Assembly: GCA_034926865.1 (NCBI GenBank)
Contig: JAYFQP010000027.1
Location: 13,469-77,468, forward strand
DNA length: 64,000 nt
Direction of reading: 5' to 3'
DNA from: RGIG1902 sp034926865
Lineage (GTDB): Bacteria > Bacillota > Clostridia > Oscillospirales > Butyricicoccaceae
The stretch's first letter is position 1; every line of letters starts with the position of its first letter. The notes under the pieces are model-generated. The model did no database searches, was not told the origin of the DNA, and saw nothing but the letters and a program-made list of their open reading frames with translations. This document shows positions 1 through 10,300 of the stretch, in pieces. A program made the position numbers and the translations under genes.

Positions 1-93
1 TGCTGGTACTGCCGGTATGCCGACTTCCATCTGGACAAACCCCGCGCGCTGGATGTGGGCGTATGCTGGTGGCCCAAAAAGGTTATGGATTAA
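1..93 (+). CDS. 3' end of small Cys-containing ORF (tandem copy 1, partial)
   Basis: This is the last 30 codons of a reading frame that enters from the left edge and stops with TAA at 91-93. The peptide begins with a CWYC motif and later has another Cys (residues DVGVC). The block from YADFHLDKPRALDVG onward is repeated almost exactly in the next ORF, so this is the upstream member of a tandem pair. The CxxC plus a later Cys could bind a metal, but that is inference. I do not recognise the family. Whether it is a whole small gene cannot be judged because its start lies outside the window. Confidence 0.5.
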   Translation, partial: CWYCRYADFHLDKPRALDVGVCWWPKKVMD

Positions 94-110
94 AAAGAGA
101 GGGACGAAAT

Positions 111-347
111 ATGAGAAAAACTGCGAGGTGGCGGGAGGATATGGCGCTGACCGCCCCCAACTCCGGCAGCAACGGCTGGCCAACTCAGAGTTGCCCAGCC
201 TTGGACCCACGGGGCAGCGCGGCGGGAAAAACCTGTTGCTACTGCGTCTACGCCGACTTTCATTTGGATAAGCCCCGCGCTTTGGATGTGGGCATCTGCA
301 ACTGGCCGGAAAAGAAGCTGATGGAGAAAGAGAGAAATGATATATGA
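111..347 (+). CDS. Small Cys-containing protein (tandem copy 2)
   Basis: A 78-codon ORF starting at ATG 111, preceded by a purine-rich GAGAGGGA at about 97-104. It reads MRKTARWREDMALTAP and ends with a second copy of the CxxC-YADFHLDKPRALDVG-C block seen at 1-93, followed by a charged tail. Its TGA overlaps the ATG of the giant SLH gene by 4 bases (ATGA at 344-347), which suggests translational coupling; the SLH gene has no strong ribosome binding site of its own. Function unknown. The N-terminal half has no counterpart visible in copy 1 because copy 1 is truncated by the window edge. Confidence 0.5.
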   Translation: MRKTARWREDMALTAPNSGSNGWPTQSCPALDPRGSAAGKTCCYCVYADFHLDKPRALDVGICNWPEKKLMEKERNDI

Positions 348-3300
348 AAAAGAGAGCATTAAGCATCCTGCTGTGCCTGTGCATGGTGGCGTCACTGTTT
401 TCGGTGGTGACGATCCCGGCGATGGCGGCAAACGACACAATAGTAAACGCAACCATAGGCGATGACACTACTACAATTTATCAGTATGCCAAAGGGTCTG
501 GCACACTTAGTAGTAATACAGACTATAGGGTTGTCTGGTGCGGTACATCCCCATCCGAAATCAATGGGCAATTGGTGTTTTCCACTTATACAACCATGGC
601 ATCCTTTTCTTATGAATATAAATCAATTGCGCCATGGGGGACAAAGTGGTATTCCACATTTTATCCGGATGACGAAAAAGAGGTTTCCGGGTATGGGAAC
701 ATGGCTAATATAGAAGGATCTATGCAGGAGCCTCGCTTTGCGGCAGATGGATATACCATTTTGCTGTCGGATTATGCCGCCGATTCAACTTCTGAGTATA
801 AAGATAACCTCAACTATTGGTACGACGCCGGAAATCAGTATCGGAGCACTAGCGGGTACCACACGACGAGCAACTTATATTTTGTGTCCGAAGGCTCAAA
901 GGTTGAATATACTCTGGATCATATTAGCGAAAACGGGGTTGGAATTGATTCCACAAAGCAAAAGGCCGGTACGACAATATCCAAAAGTGATCTGACAAAT
1001 TTAACAAATACCCAAGCGATTTATAAGGACAGCAGCTCCAATACACTTACTTATAACGCCAAAACAGACGATATCGGCTTTTACATTCAGAATCCCGCCT
1101 ATCCGGCTTCCACCTTAAACAAGACCCTTTCGGGCGGGACCAATACGTTGTATCTGACCTTTGGCGGAAAATCCGTTCAGGCGAGCACACTGAACCTGCC
1201 CATGGATACCGCCGTAACGGTGAAAAAGAACAGCGCAGCGTGGACGGATAGCGCACCTGCCGTCACGCTGCAAAGCGGGACGGAGGAAGCAATTTCCGCC
1301 ACCACCGTGGCAAACGGTGTCTCAACCTTTACAAATCTGGACCCCGCCAAGACCTACAAGGTGCTGTCGGGCGAAACGGACACCGGCAAGACGGTGAAAG
1401 TTGACAGCACGACCGCTACCCTGGAGTACTACACCATCTCGGTGGCCGACGGCGGGCACATGTCCGACGCTTATCTGGATGCCAGCGGCACCACCAGTGG
1501 AGTTTACCTTGCGGGTTCGCAGGTAGCCATTGGCTCCGGAACAGCCGCAACCAGCTACAGCTTTGACAGCTGGGCACTCAGCGGCAGGACGGTCGGCAGC
1601 GATTCTACGATTGCCAGCGGTCAGGTGACCGTAAATGGCAACGGCACGTTCACGTCACAGGCCAAGCTTGACGCCCCCACCATACTGGTGACAGGGAAAA
1701 ACGGATCCGGTACGGTGACGACCTCCACAACCTATGAGGATACCGTCACCCTGACCGCAACGCCCAGCCACCCGCTCGACCCCAATATTGACTATACCTA
1801 TCAGTGGTACAAGGGCGGCACTGAGGAGAGCAACAAGGTTTCCGGCGCAGCAAACGCCACGCTGACGCTGAGCAGCCTGTCTGACCGCGGCGATTACTAC
1901 TGCAAGGTAACGGCGGCGAATAGCGATTCTCCCGCACTGGTCTCCTCCGTGACCAGCACAAAAGCCACGGTGACCATCAGCAAAAAACCTGTCGCATTCA
2001 CTGTCTCCGGCACGAGCCAGACCTATCAGCCGGGCACGGCGCGGAGCATTACGATTACCGACACGGGAACGAAAAATCTGACCGCAAGCGACTTCACCGT
2101 CAAGTATTATAAGGTGGACGAGGACAACGGTGTTTTGTCCAGCACGACACCTGTTGTAAATGCCGTTTCCACCGGACGGTATCTTTATGTGATTGATTTC
2201 GCCGCAGCCCAGCCTAACTATACGATAATAAGTGCCCGGCATTTTACTGTCAATGACACCACGCTGCCCACCATCCCAAACTATGACAATGTGGGTTATC
2301 TGGACATCAAGGCCGGGACGGAGCAACAGCAGCCAATCAGCTTCAAGAGCGGCGCTGTCAGCAAGTATGTGGCCGACGGGACGTTTACAAACGTGCTGAC
2401 CAATCCCAACGACACCACCGCCACTTATCAAAGCAGCGACACAAACGTCGCCGCTGTTGCAACTGACGGTACGGTGACCATTAAGGCAGCGGGCAGCACC
2501 ACCATCACCGCTACCTCCCAAAAGGATGGCACGAGCCCGGTATACGCCAGTTATACCCTGACGGTGACTAAGGAGGCTATAACCGTAACGGTTCGGGATA
2601 AGATGATTCAATACAGCGACGCCATGCCCTACACCGACGTCTCTGCGCTATCCTTTTCAAACCCCATCGACGCGGCGGATTACGTTGCCACCGGCCTGTC
2701 CTTCTCCGGCTACACGCAGGGCAGAAGCGCGGGCGAATACACCATCGTTGCCAAAGGGCTGAGCTCAGACAAGTATAGCTTCACCTATGAAGCCGGCACA
2801 CTCACCGTCAATCCCAAGACCCTGACGGCAAGCGATTTCACCGTGAGCGTGGCGGACAAGGAATATGACGGCACCACCAACGCCAGCTTTACCATCACTG
2901 TCAACGCGGTGACCGGGGATGTGCTGACGGCGGTCTACACTGGCGCGTTCGACAGCGCAAACGCAGCTGATTCCGTAAACGCCACCTGCACTATCACGGG
3001 CGTCGCCGGATCCAAAGCGGATAACTATGCGGTGAGCAGCGCCATTACCAAAACACCCTCCGCGAAGATTTCCCCCATGCCCATCTCTTTCACTTTTGCC
3101 ACGACCACCTATCTTTACGACGGACAGCAGAAGGCAGTCACCGTCAACGCGGTGGACAGCAAAAACCGCGTATTCTCCGACTTTACCGTCAAGTATGACG
3201 GCAGCACCACCCTACCAAGTGCTGTGGGCAATTATGCCGTCACAGCAGTTCTGACTGATGAAGCCAACTACACAACTTCATCCAACGCGGCTACGCTGAC

Positions 3301-6145
3301 CATCACAGAAGGCAGCGTCGTGGTCTGGGCATCCTCAGGCACCAGCCAGAAATATGACGGCAGTTCAAAGAGCATTGCCGCCATGTCCGTACCGACTGTC
3401 CCCACAGGGGTAAGCTACTACGCTATTACCGATGAGGGCAAGGTGGGAGACAGTATGGATATGCCCACCGCCATCGGCAGATATCTGTATGTGATCACAC
3501 AGACTGACACCAACTACATGATCAAAAATGCTGTGATAGTTAACAGTGGTGACATAGTGTCGTCGCTCACCGGCTCCAATTTTGGCATCATGGAAATTCT
3601 CGAAAACGTCCAGCCCGCACTTACCTTCAGCGATCCGCTGGTCAACGCAACCTACGGCGACGCGGCCTTTACCAAAATGCCGAGCGGCGGCGCGGACGGT
3701 GCGACCATCACCTATCAAAGCAGTGATACAGACATCGTGACCGTAAACAGCAGCAACGGCGAGGTCACCGTAGTCAAACCCGGCCTTGCCACCATCACTG
3801 CTACCGCCAAAAAAGACGGCTTCGCCGATGTTACAGCCGCCTATGCTGTGCAGATCGCTAAAAAGGCTGTAACGTTGAGCGTGGACGCGGAAACCAGTAT
3901 GACCTATAACGGAGAAATTCGGATTATTCCCTATCAATTGACCGGCGATCTTGATGAGAATAAACTGAGTGTTTCAGATATCACCTTTACTTACACCGAC
4001 CAGTCCGACCCAAACAAGCACACTCCGAAAAACGCAGGCACTTACCTCGCCACCGCGCAGGTTAAAGCAGATAACGAATTTTACACCTCCGGGCAGGCCA
4101 CTGGGCTTTTAAAAATCACTCCCGCCCCCCTTACTGTGTCCGCTGACAGCAAAACTATCACCTACGGTGACATTGCCCCAGCTTATTCAGTAAGCTATAC
4201 GCCGCTGGGAGACGATATACTCGGCTGTCTTGAAGGAACCGCCGAGTTTGAGTGTACTTATAAACAGTTTGATAATAAGGGTGGCTACATCATTAAGCCT
4301 TCGGGCCTCACTTCCTTTAACTATACCATTACCTTTGTAGACGGCACTCTGACTGTCAATCCCAAAACAATCACACTGAACTGGAGCGCAGGGAGCTTGC
4401 CCTATATAGGGGCTGCTCAATCCGTAACAGCCAACGTGGACGGGCTCGTCAATGGAGACACTGCAAGTGTTACCACATATACTGGAAACGAACAGATAAA
4501 TATATCCTCAAGCTATAAAGCCGAAGCTACGTCGCTAAGTAACGAAAACTATACGCTAACTGGCAGCACCAATATCACCCATAATTGGAGCATCACAGCG
4601 GTCTCGCCTTCTCTAAAGCTCAGCAACCAAAAATCAGAAAATACTGGAAGCCCCATAACCATTGGTTCCGCAAAGGTGACTGGTGTTGGCAATGACGGCG
4701 ACATGACCGCGCAGTACAGCACGACCTATACCTATTACACTGACGCGGCCTGCCAGACCCAAACTACCACATACGATGGTGCGGCTGCAAATGGCGGCGC
4801 ACCAAGCAAAAACGGAACCTACTATGTAAAGGCGGAAATTTCCGCCCATGGCAACTATACCGGCGCAATGGCAATCGCAACGCTGACCATTAACGCGCCT
4901 TCTTCCGGAGACGGTGGTAGCGGTGGCTCTTCCGGCGGCATCACCACAGTCACTGTGCCAGTGATCGGCTCCGGCACCACTGTGAAAACTGATGTGACAA
5001 CCTCCGGCGGCACCGTCACGGTTAAGGAACCCACCGCGGCCGATCTGGAGAAGGTAGTTACAGCAGCAGCCGCGGACAAACAGCCGGTGGTAATTGACCT
5101 CTCCGCGCTGAGCGGCACTCTGACCAACGTCGTCCTTCCGGCTAACACCATTTCGGCGGTGGGCAAGTCCGCACAAAGCAACGGTGTCAGCGGCCTTACC
5201 GTCATTGCCCCCAATGGCAACCAAGTCACATTTGATCGCACTGCCACCGCCGCAATCGCAAACGCGGCAAATGGAGGAACACTGTCTCTCTCTATTGATG
5301 AGCGGGCGCTTTCCCAGCAGACAGCAGACGAAACCGACTTGCTCTCCGGCAGAAGTGCCGCCAACATCTTCGACCTGACCTTGAAGGATGCCTCCGGCAG
5401 CGTGGCCAGCGACTTCGATGGCGGCATCGCCACGGTCATTTTGAGAAGCATCAAAATGACCGGCAGTCTCGGTGATTATGCCCTGTTCCACAAGATCGGC
5501 GGCAAGCTGATATTACAATCCTTCACCCGCACGGCCACCGGCACGGCAAATGTCTATGATCTGACCATCCCCACCACCGGCTGGTCCAGATATATCCTGA
5601 CCTATGACGAAAAGAGCAATCCCTTCACCGACGTGGCAAGCGATTCGTATTACTATGACGCGGTTATGTGGGCTTTGGACAATGGCGTCACCTCTGGCAC
5701 AACCGCAGCCGCGTTTAACCCAGACGGCATCTGCACCCGCGCCCAGGCGGTCACTTTCCTGTGGCGCGCCATGGGCAGCCCAGAACCGACTTCAACGAGC
5801 TGCCCGTTTACCGATGTGACAAAGGACGCCTATTACTACAAGGCTGTTTTGTGGGCAACGGAAAAGGGCATCACAGTTGGCACGAGCAACACCACATTCG
5901 GCCCCGATGCTACCGTGACCCGCAGCCAAACCGTCACATTACTGTGGCGCACAGCCGACAAACCCACGGTGACCACAGCCAACTTGTTTAGCGATGTGGA
6001 AGGCGATGCTTACTACTCAAACGCCGTTCTGTGGGCGGTTTCCAAAGGCATCACCTCCGGCACCGGAAGTGCAGCCTTTAACCCCGATGACGGATGCACC
6101 CGCGCACAGATCGTGACATTTTTGTATCGCTATTTAAGCAAGTAA
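344..6145 (+). CDS. Giant secreted surface protein with Ig-like/MBG/YDG repeats and three SLH domains
   Basis: 1933 residues. A signal peptide is clear at residues 1-29 (MKKRALSILLCLCMVAS, then a hydrophobic run ending in AMA-AND). The middle is a chain of beta-sandwich modules: an Ig-like domain around 445-545 (GDYYCKV motif), Big_2-like domains (SSDTNVAAV, SSDTDIVTV) and several MBG/YDG-type repeats (KEYDGTTN, PKTLTASDF, PKTITLNW). A glycine/serine linker follows (GDGGSGGSSGG). The last 175 residues are three S-layer homology domains (NPFTDV, CPFTDV, LFSDVEGDAYY), which normally anchor proteins to pyruvylated secondary cell wall polymer. It is therefore probably an extracellular, wall-anchored adhesin or S-layer-associated protein. 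A strong hairpin terminator follows. The binding target is unknown. Confidence 0.9.
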   Translation: MKKRALSILLCLCMVASLFSVVTIPAMAANDTIVNATIGDDTTTIYQYAKGSGTLSSNTDYRVVWCGTSPSEINGQLVFSTYTTMASFSYEYKSIAPWGTKWYSTFYPDDEKEVSGYGNMANIEGSMQEPRFAADGYTILLSDYAADSTSEYKDNLNYWYDAGNQYRSTSGYHTTSNLYFVSEGSKVEYTLDHISENGVGIDSTKQKAGTTISKSDLTNLTNTQAIYKDSSSNTLTYNAKTDDIGFYIQNPAYPASTLNKTLSGGTNTLYLTFGGKSVQASTLNLPMDTAVTVKKNSAAWTDSAPAVTLQSGTEEAISATTVANGVSTFTNLDPAKTYKVLSGETDTGKTVKVDSTTATLEYYTISVADGGHMSDAYLDASGTTSGVYLAGSQVAIGSGTAATSYSFDSWALSGRTVGSDSTIASGQVTVNGNGTFTSQAKLDAPTILVTGKNGSGTVTTSTTYEDTVTLTATPSHPLDPNIDYTYQWYKGGTEESNKVSGAANATLTLSSLSDRGDYYCKVTAANSDSPALVSSVTSTKATVTISKKPVAFTVSGTSQTYQPGTARSITITDTGTKNLTASDFTVKYYKVDEDNGVLSSTTPVVNAVSTGRYLYVIDFAAAQPNYTIISARHFTVNDTTLPTIPNYDNVGYLDIKAGTEQQQPISFKSGAVSKYVADGTFTNVLTNPNDTTATYQSSDTNVAAVATDGTVTIKAAGSTTITATSQKDGTSPVYASYTLTVTKEAITVTVRDKMIQYSDAMPYTDVSALSFSNPIDAADYVATGLSFSGYTQGRSAGEYTIVAKGLSSDKYSFTYEAGTLTVNPKTLTASDFTVSVADKEYDGTTNASFTITVNAVTGDVLTAVYTGAFDSANAADSVNATCTITGVAGSKADNYAVSSAITKTPSAKISPMPISFTFATTTYLYDGQQKAVTVNAVDSKNRVFSDFTVKYDGSTTLPSAVGNYAVTAVLTDEANYTTSSNAATLTITEGSVVVWASSGTSQKYDGSSKSIAAMSVPTVPTGVSYYAITDEGKVGDSMDMPTAIGRYLYVITQTDTNYMIKNAVIVNSGDIVSSLTGSNFGIMEILENVQPALTFSDPLVNATYGDAAFTKMPSGGADGATITYQSSDTDIVTVNSSNGEVTVVKPGLATITATAKKDGFADVTAAYAVQIAKKAVTLSVDAETSMTYNGEIRIIPYQLTGDLDENKLSVSDITFTYTDQSDPNKHTPKNAGTYLATAQVKADNEFYTSGQATGLLKITPAPLTVSADSKTITYGDIAPAYSVSYTPLGDDILGCLEGTAEFECTYKQFDNKGGYIIKPSGLTSFNYTITFVDGTLTVNPKTITLNWSAGSLPYIGAAQSVTANVDGLVNGDTASVTTYTGNEQINISSSYKAEATSLSNENYTLTGSTNITHNWSITAVSPSLKLSNQKSENTGSPITIGSAKVTGVGNDGDMTAQYSTTYTYYTDAACQTQTTTYDGAAANGGAPSKNGTYYVKAEISAHGNYTGAMAIATLTINAPSSGDGGSGGSSGGITTVTVPVIGSGTTVKTDVTTSGGTVTVKEPTAADLEKVVTAAAADKQPVVIDLSALSGTLTNVVLPANTISAVGKSAQSNGVSGLTVIAPNGNQVTFDRTATAAIANAANGGTLSLSIDERALSQQTADETDLLSGRSAANIFDLTLKDASGSVASDFDGGIATVILRSIKMTGSLGDYALFHKIGGKLILQSFTRTATGTANVYDLTIPTTGWSRYILTYDEKSNPFTDVASDSYYYDAVMWALDNGVTSGTTAAAFNPDGICTRAQAVTFLWRAMGSPEPTSTSCPFTDVTKDAYYYKAVLWATEKGITVGTSNTTFGPDATVTRSQTVTLLWRTADKPTVTTANLFSDVEGDAYYSNAVLWAVSKGITSGTGSAAFNPDDGCTRAQIVTFLYRYLSK

Positions 6146-6175
6146 GTAATTCAAATTGCACTGCAAATAAACAAT

Positions 6176-6219
6176 AAAAGCAAGTGGCTGAGTATTAAAC
6201 TCAGCCACTTGCTTTTTTA
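6176..6219. terminator. Strong rho-independent hairpin after the SLH gene
   Basis: Arms at 6176-6193 and 6199-6216 are complementary over 18 bases around an ATTAA loop, followed by a T-run on the + strand and preceded by A residues, so it can work in both directions. It ends the 344-6145 transcript. Confidence 0.9.
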
Positions 6220-6483
6220 ATCAAATTATATAAATTGTTCACACTCGGCCTGTAGAAGGTCATCTTTTCAGCTTGCTCACGCAGTTCCGCCACATATGGT
6301 GACCACTGTTCAAATTGAACGGTAATCATTTTCTTTTCAAGTATCGGGAATAAAAAACATGGCTGAACCGATATCACCTACGCCGTTCTCAAAATTCTTC
6401 AATGCACTGTGCCCGCTGAACTCACCTTGTAACGGTGAAGTGCTTTCCCCCACATCTCCCTTGCGGTTTATCTATATAAACAT
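6201..6483 (-). pseudogene. Decayed gene remnant, frameshifted
   Basis: On the minus strand two adjoining open segments look coding but lie in different frames. The upstream one (about 6483 down to 6346) reads GDVGESTSPLQGEFSGHSA, continues through LKNFENGVGDIGSAMFFIP and stops after DT. The downstream one (6329-6201, 42 residues from an ATG) reads MITVQFEQWSPYVAEL, then REQAEKMTFYRPSVNNLYN. It ends with a TGA inside the terminator hairpin of the neighbouring SLH gene. One frameshift would join them. An in-frame TAG also precedes the upstream part. I do not recognise the family; decay plus overlap with a terminator argues for a dead gene. Confidence 0.35.
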
Positions 6484-6506
6484 TAGGAGAAGCGCCGCAG
6501 AAGCCG

Positions 6507-7073
6507 TTAATTAACAATCTGTCTTCCTTTCTCTTTGCGCCATACTTTGTATTCCTCAATGTCAGTATGTACCATGCGCAATGCAAACATAATAACTGCG
6601 AGATCATCGGCATAGCCAATCACGGGTACGGCATCCGGAATCAAATCCCACGGTGTGACAATATACACAAGGGCAGAAGTGATTCCAACAATACTTCCGA
6701 TCGGAATATCAGTATACTCTTTCTTAATATAACTTCTAATCAGTGATATCATACAGGCAATATCACTTGCGTACTCACCAAATTTGGGGATTTTCTTCAG
6801 CTTCTTTTCCAGGCGCTCGACAAACCGTTCGAATTTTTCTGGATCTTTAACATATTCTTCCGCTTCTTCTTTGCGGTTGTCCAATGCCTCTTTCAACTCT
6901 TCGTCGGTAAATTCTTCTTTTCCATCAATTTTCTTGACCGTCAGGCGTTTAGCCTTTTTTAGCAGTTTCGCCTGTTCTTTGACATACTTTTCAATGGGGT
7001 ACCCACAAGCCGGGCAGGATATTGCCTGGTCGCTTACTTCTTTGCCACATTCGGGGCAACCAATTAACGCCAT
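6507..7073 (-). CDS. Zinc-ribbon DUF1232 (YkvA-like) protein
   Basis: 188 residues. The N-terminus is a zinc ribbon with two CxxC knuckles (GCPECGKEV and CPACGYPI). A lysine-rich, probably helical linker follows (about 30-105). The C-terminal part carries the DUF1232/YkvA signature (VYIVTPWDLIPDAVPVIGYADDLAVI, about 130-160), a short hydrophobic hairpin normally found in small membrane-associated proteins of unknown function. The start is supported by AAAGGA ahead of the ATG. It sits between two giant SLH genes that point towards it. Its role is unknown; fusion of a zinc ribbon to this domain suggests a membrane-proximal adaptor, which is inference. Confidence 0.75.
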   Translation of the reverse strand: MALIGCPECGKEVSDQAISCPACGYPIEKYVKEQAKLLKKAKRLTVKKIDGKEEFTDEELKEALDNRKEEAEEYVKDPEKFERFVERLEKKLKKIPKFGEYASDIACMISLIRSYIKKEYTDIPIGSIVGITSALVYIVTPWDLIPDAVPVIGYADDLAVIMFALRMVHTDIEEYKVWRKEKGRQIVN

Positions 7074-7342
7074 AATTTTTTCCTTTCTTTTTGTGAAATC
7101 ATAATAATGGAAATATTCTTCTCATCTTTATATAGCTTGCATCTTTCGTGAGAATTGCGTTATTATTACAACATTGCACTACTCTACCTTCCAATAATTA
7201 CCAAGACAAACCATCAACGCGAATAATCGCACGCTGGTTAGGTCAGGCACAAGGCTTACCGTTAATTTAATTATAGTCGAAAATGGAAGTGTTTTCAACG
7301 TAATGGTCAAAGCCTACCATATTTCTCGGGATTTTTTTTGCT

Positions 7343-10300
7343 TCATGCCATAATTGATTCAACAAACCGCGCGATAGTTGTTGCAGCCTCAGCTCTTGTT
7401 GCCGTACCATTTGGAGAAAAGCTTCCGTCGTCGCGTCCAATGACAATGCCAGTGCTCTGGCAGTAAAGTGCTGCGTTTTTAGCCCAGCTTGAAATAGTAG
7501 TGGAATCGGCATAGGTAAGAGTGGTATCCATATTACTTGGCAGAACGCCGAGATAATCCGCAAAACGGTACAGAATTTTCGCCATCTCCTGGCGGGTAAT
7601 CTGTTCGTAGGGCTCGAACTTTCCGTTTCCATCGCCTTCAATTATACCTTCCTTCGCCGCCCAGCCCACATATTTACCGTAATAGTCCTCGTAGTCACAA
7701 TCGTCAAATGCGTGGTCACTCAGGTCTTCGATTTCGCCGTAGCTGCGCTCATAGAGCCGTCCGATGATTGTTACAAACATCGCACGCGTCATACCGTTGT
7801 CAGGCGAGAAGAGATTGTCGCCCGTACCAACGAATATTTCTCGTTCAGCAACAAAGGTGATATAAGATTTTGCCCAATGGTCATTCGTATCGGCAAAGGT
7901 TTTTGCGTTTTGTGTGAATTGAACTGTCTTCCCCTCCGGCGCTATGTATTCCATCTCACCAGCTATTTCCGCGGCAAACCCGATGAACACCCTACTGCCT
8001 TTGGCATCAATATAATAAGGCAATCCTTTCGCTTTAGTAAAGACCGCACTGATCGTGTGCGCTGATGTAACATTGAAAAATGTATAGCTGACGACTGCGC
8101 CGACGCTCTTCCCGTCAACAAGCACATCAGAAACAGCATAACCATCCTTTGCAGTAATTGTAAAGGTTTTGCTGCCGCCTTCTGAAACCGTAACTCTTCC
8201 CATGGGAGCTACGCTGCCACCCTCACTGGCCGATGGTGTGATAGTATAGGATGAATCATTCCCATCACTTACAGGAATTGGAGGGACAGTGTATCCAATG
8301 GCATAGGTTGAAAACAACTTAGCGTGGATCGTGATGGCTGTTTTATCGGCGTTTACCGTGATAAACTCACCGTTGTTTTGTGTTGTCGTGAGAGTGCTGA
8401 TCTTACCGTCGTGACAGCGGTAAACGATATAGTTATCCTTGCCCTGTAACTCTCCGGGTATTTGAATGAAGATTTCCAGCAGAACATTAGTCTGGTTAAT
8501 ATTAGTGCTGTAGGGCTCGCCTGATATTGGTGTAACCGTTTTTGTCAGATTCAGTTCCAGATATATTCCTACTGTACCGCCGGCCTCACTGTCAATGGCA
8601 GCCTGATCGACGCCGGTGCCCTCAACTGCCTTGGCGTTCAGCCTCATCTCTACCGTACTTCCGTTATCCGCAGCCTGCTTGTCCTCGTCGCTGAAGGTTT
8701 TTTCCAGATTGCCGACAACGATGGCGGGAGAGCCTGCGTCAACCTCCACCACAGAATTTGTTCTGCCTAAAGGTAATATGATATTATGATCTGCCAAATT
8801 ATTCTGAACAATTTCCACCAGAACCGTCTGAGTGGTACCGTTCTTGCTGGCGACGAGATTGTAAAGGCCTGGTGCGGCATCCGCGAAGCTGTATTCTCCG
8901 CCTGCGCCGCTCACGGTCTGACCAACCTGCACACAGCCCCGCATCAGCGTCACAACCGCGTCAGGCAAAGGATTACCGCCCTGATATACCACACCTCCAA
9001 CGGAGTAGGTGTTCTCCGTCCATATGGCAGTCAAGATAATGCCGGAGGCAGGCTGAAGCAGACTCTCTCCCGGTTGATATATCTTTCCGCCGTACTCCCA
9101 GCCTGAAAAGAGTTTTGTTCCGTTAGTCATGCCTGTGCTGTCCGGAAGGATACGAAGAGTTCCGGCCTGCGCCGCGGCAAGTGGAGCCACAGATCCGACA
9201 GCTCCGTCTCCTCTTGAGAAGCTTACGGTGTAGGCATCCGGTGCGGAACTTGTGTAGATAGTCAAAACGCCGATTTTCTTTGCCGAGCCGTTGGTAGCGT
9301 CTGCGTGACGGTAGTTGACGTCTTTGATTAACGCATAAATGCTATAACTGCCTGCATCGGTTGGGCTTAGCACCGGTTCACCCTTGCTGTTCTTATAAAT
9401 GATATTAAAGCCGGTGAAACCGCTGACATTTGCTTCTGCAGCAACGATTGCGGTGTGGCTGCCGCCGTCATACTGTACGTCATCACCAGTGATGCTGAAG
9501 GTCACGGGTACTTTTTGAATAACCAGCGTACCGCTGGGATTGGACGGTTTATAATTGAACGCGCGGCTGCCGATGAGTGAAGCCATCACTGAGTAAGACC
9601 CGGCGTTGGTCTTATTCTCAGAAAGCTGGGCGGATATGTTGGCAACGTCTCCGCTCTCAACGCCGATAAGAGTAAATGTGGGAGACTTTGGCGTGCCGTC
9701 ATAGACGGCAGTAAGATCTTTCCATTGGATTTCGATTTCTTTTTTTACTATGGTAAAGACAGCCGCTGCGCTGGTAACCGGTTTGTATTCGCTCGTAGCC
9801 CCGAAGATGGCTGTTACGGTGTAGCTTCCGGCGTCTGTGGGCTTCGTACTGCTGCTGTAGACCGTTCCATCGGCTTTCGTGCCCGCATATGAATAGGTTA
9901 CACTGCCTATGCCATTGGTGACGGAGAAAGGCACTGGATTTGCGGCCGCGCCGCCATATGTCCAGCTATCCATAGAAACGCCTCCGGTGCCGTCTGCAAG
10001 AGGATTTGTGGAAACGCTCAGAGATGCCGCTTCACTTTGAAATGTGGAGGCAGTAGCAACTTTTTGCGCATCAATCGTGTAGCTGTGATTTGCGGCTAAC
10101 CCTGTGAAGTCTATCTTGCCGTTTTCATCTCCCGTCTTCCATTCGCCGCCGTCAAGCCGGTAACGCACTCCTGCCTCGGATGTAACTGTTATGGTTGAGG
10201 ACGTAGAGGTGCAATTAATAGTTGGAGCAGTGGGTAGTGCGGGAATGCTCAGCGTCTGTGTTTCACTGGCGTAGTTGTCATCAGTATTGGGATATCGAAA

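Noticed and set aside
1655..2611. 318-codon ORF on the minus strand inside the first SLH gene
   Set aside because: Antisense shadow of a high-GC, Thr/Gly-rich coding sequence; no ribosome site and no recognisable protein.
4634..5491. Two long minus-strand ORFs opposite the C-terminal part of the first SLH gene
   Set aside because: Antisense shadows caused by repetitive Ala/Thr/Gly codons.
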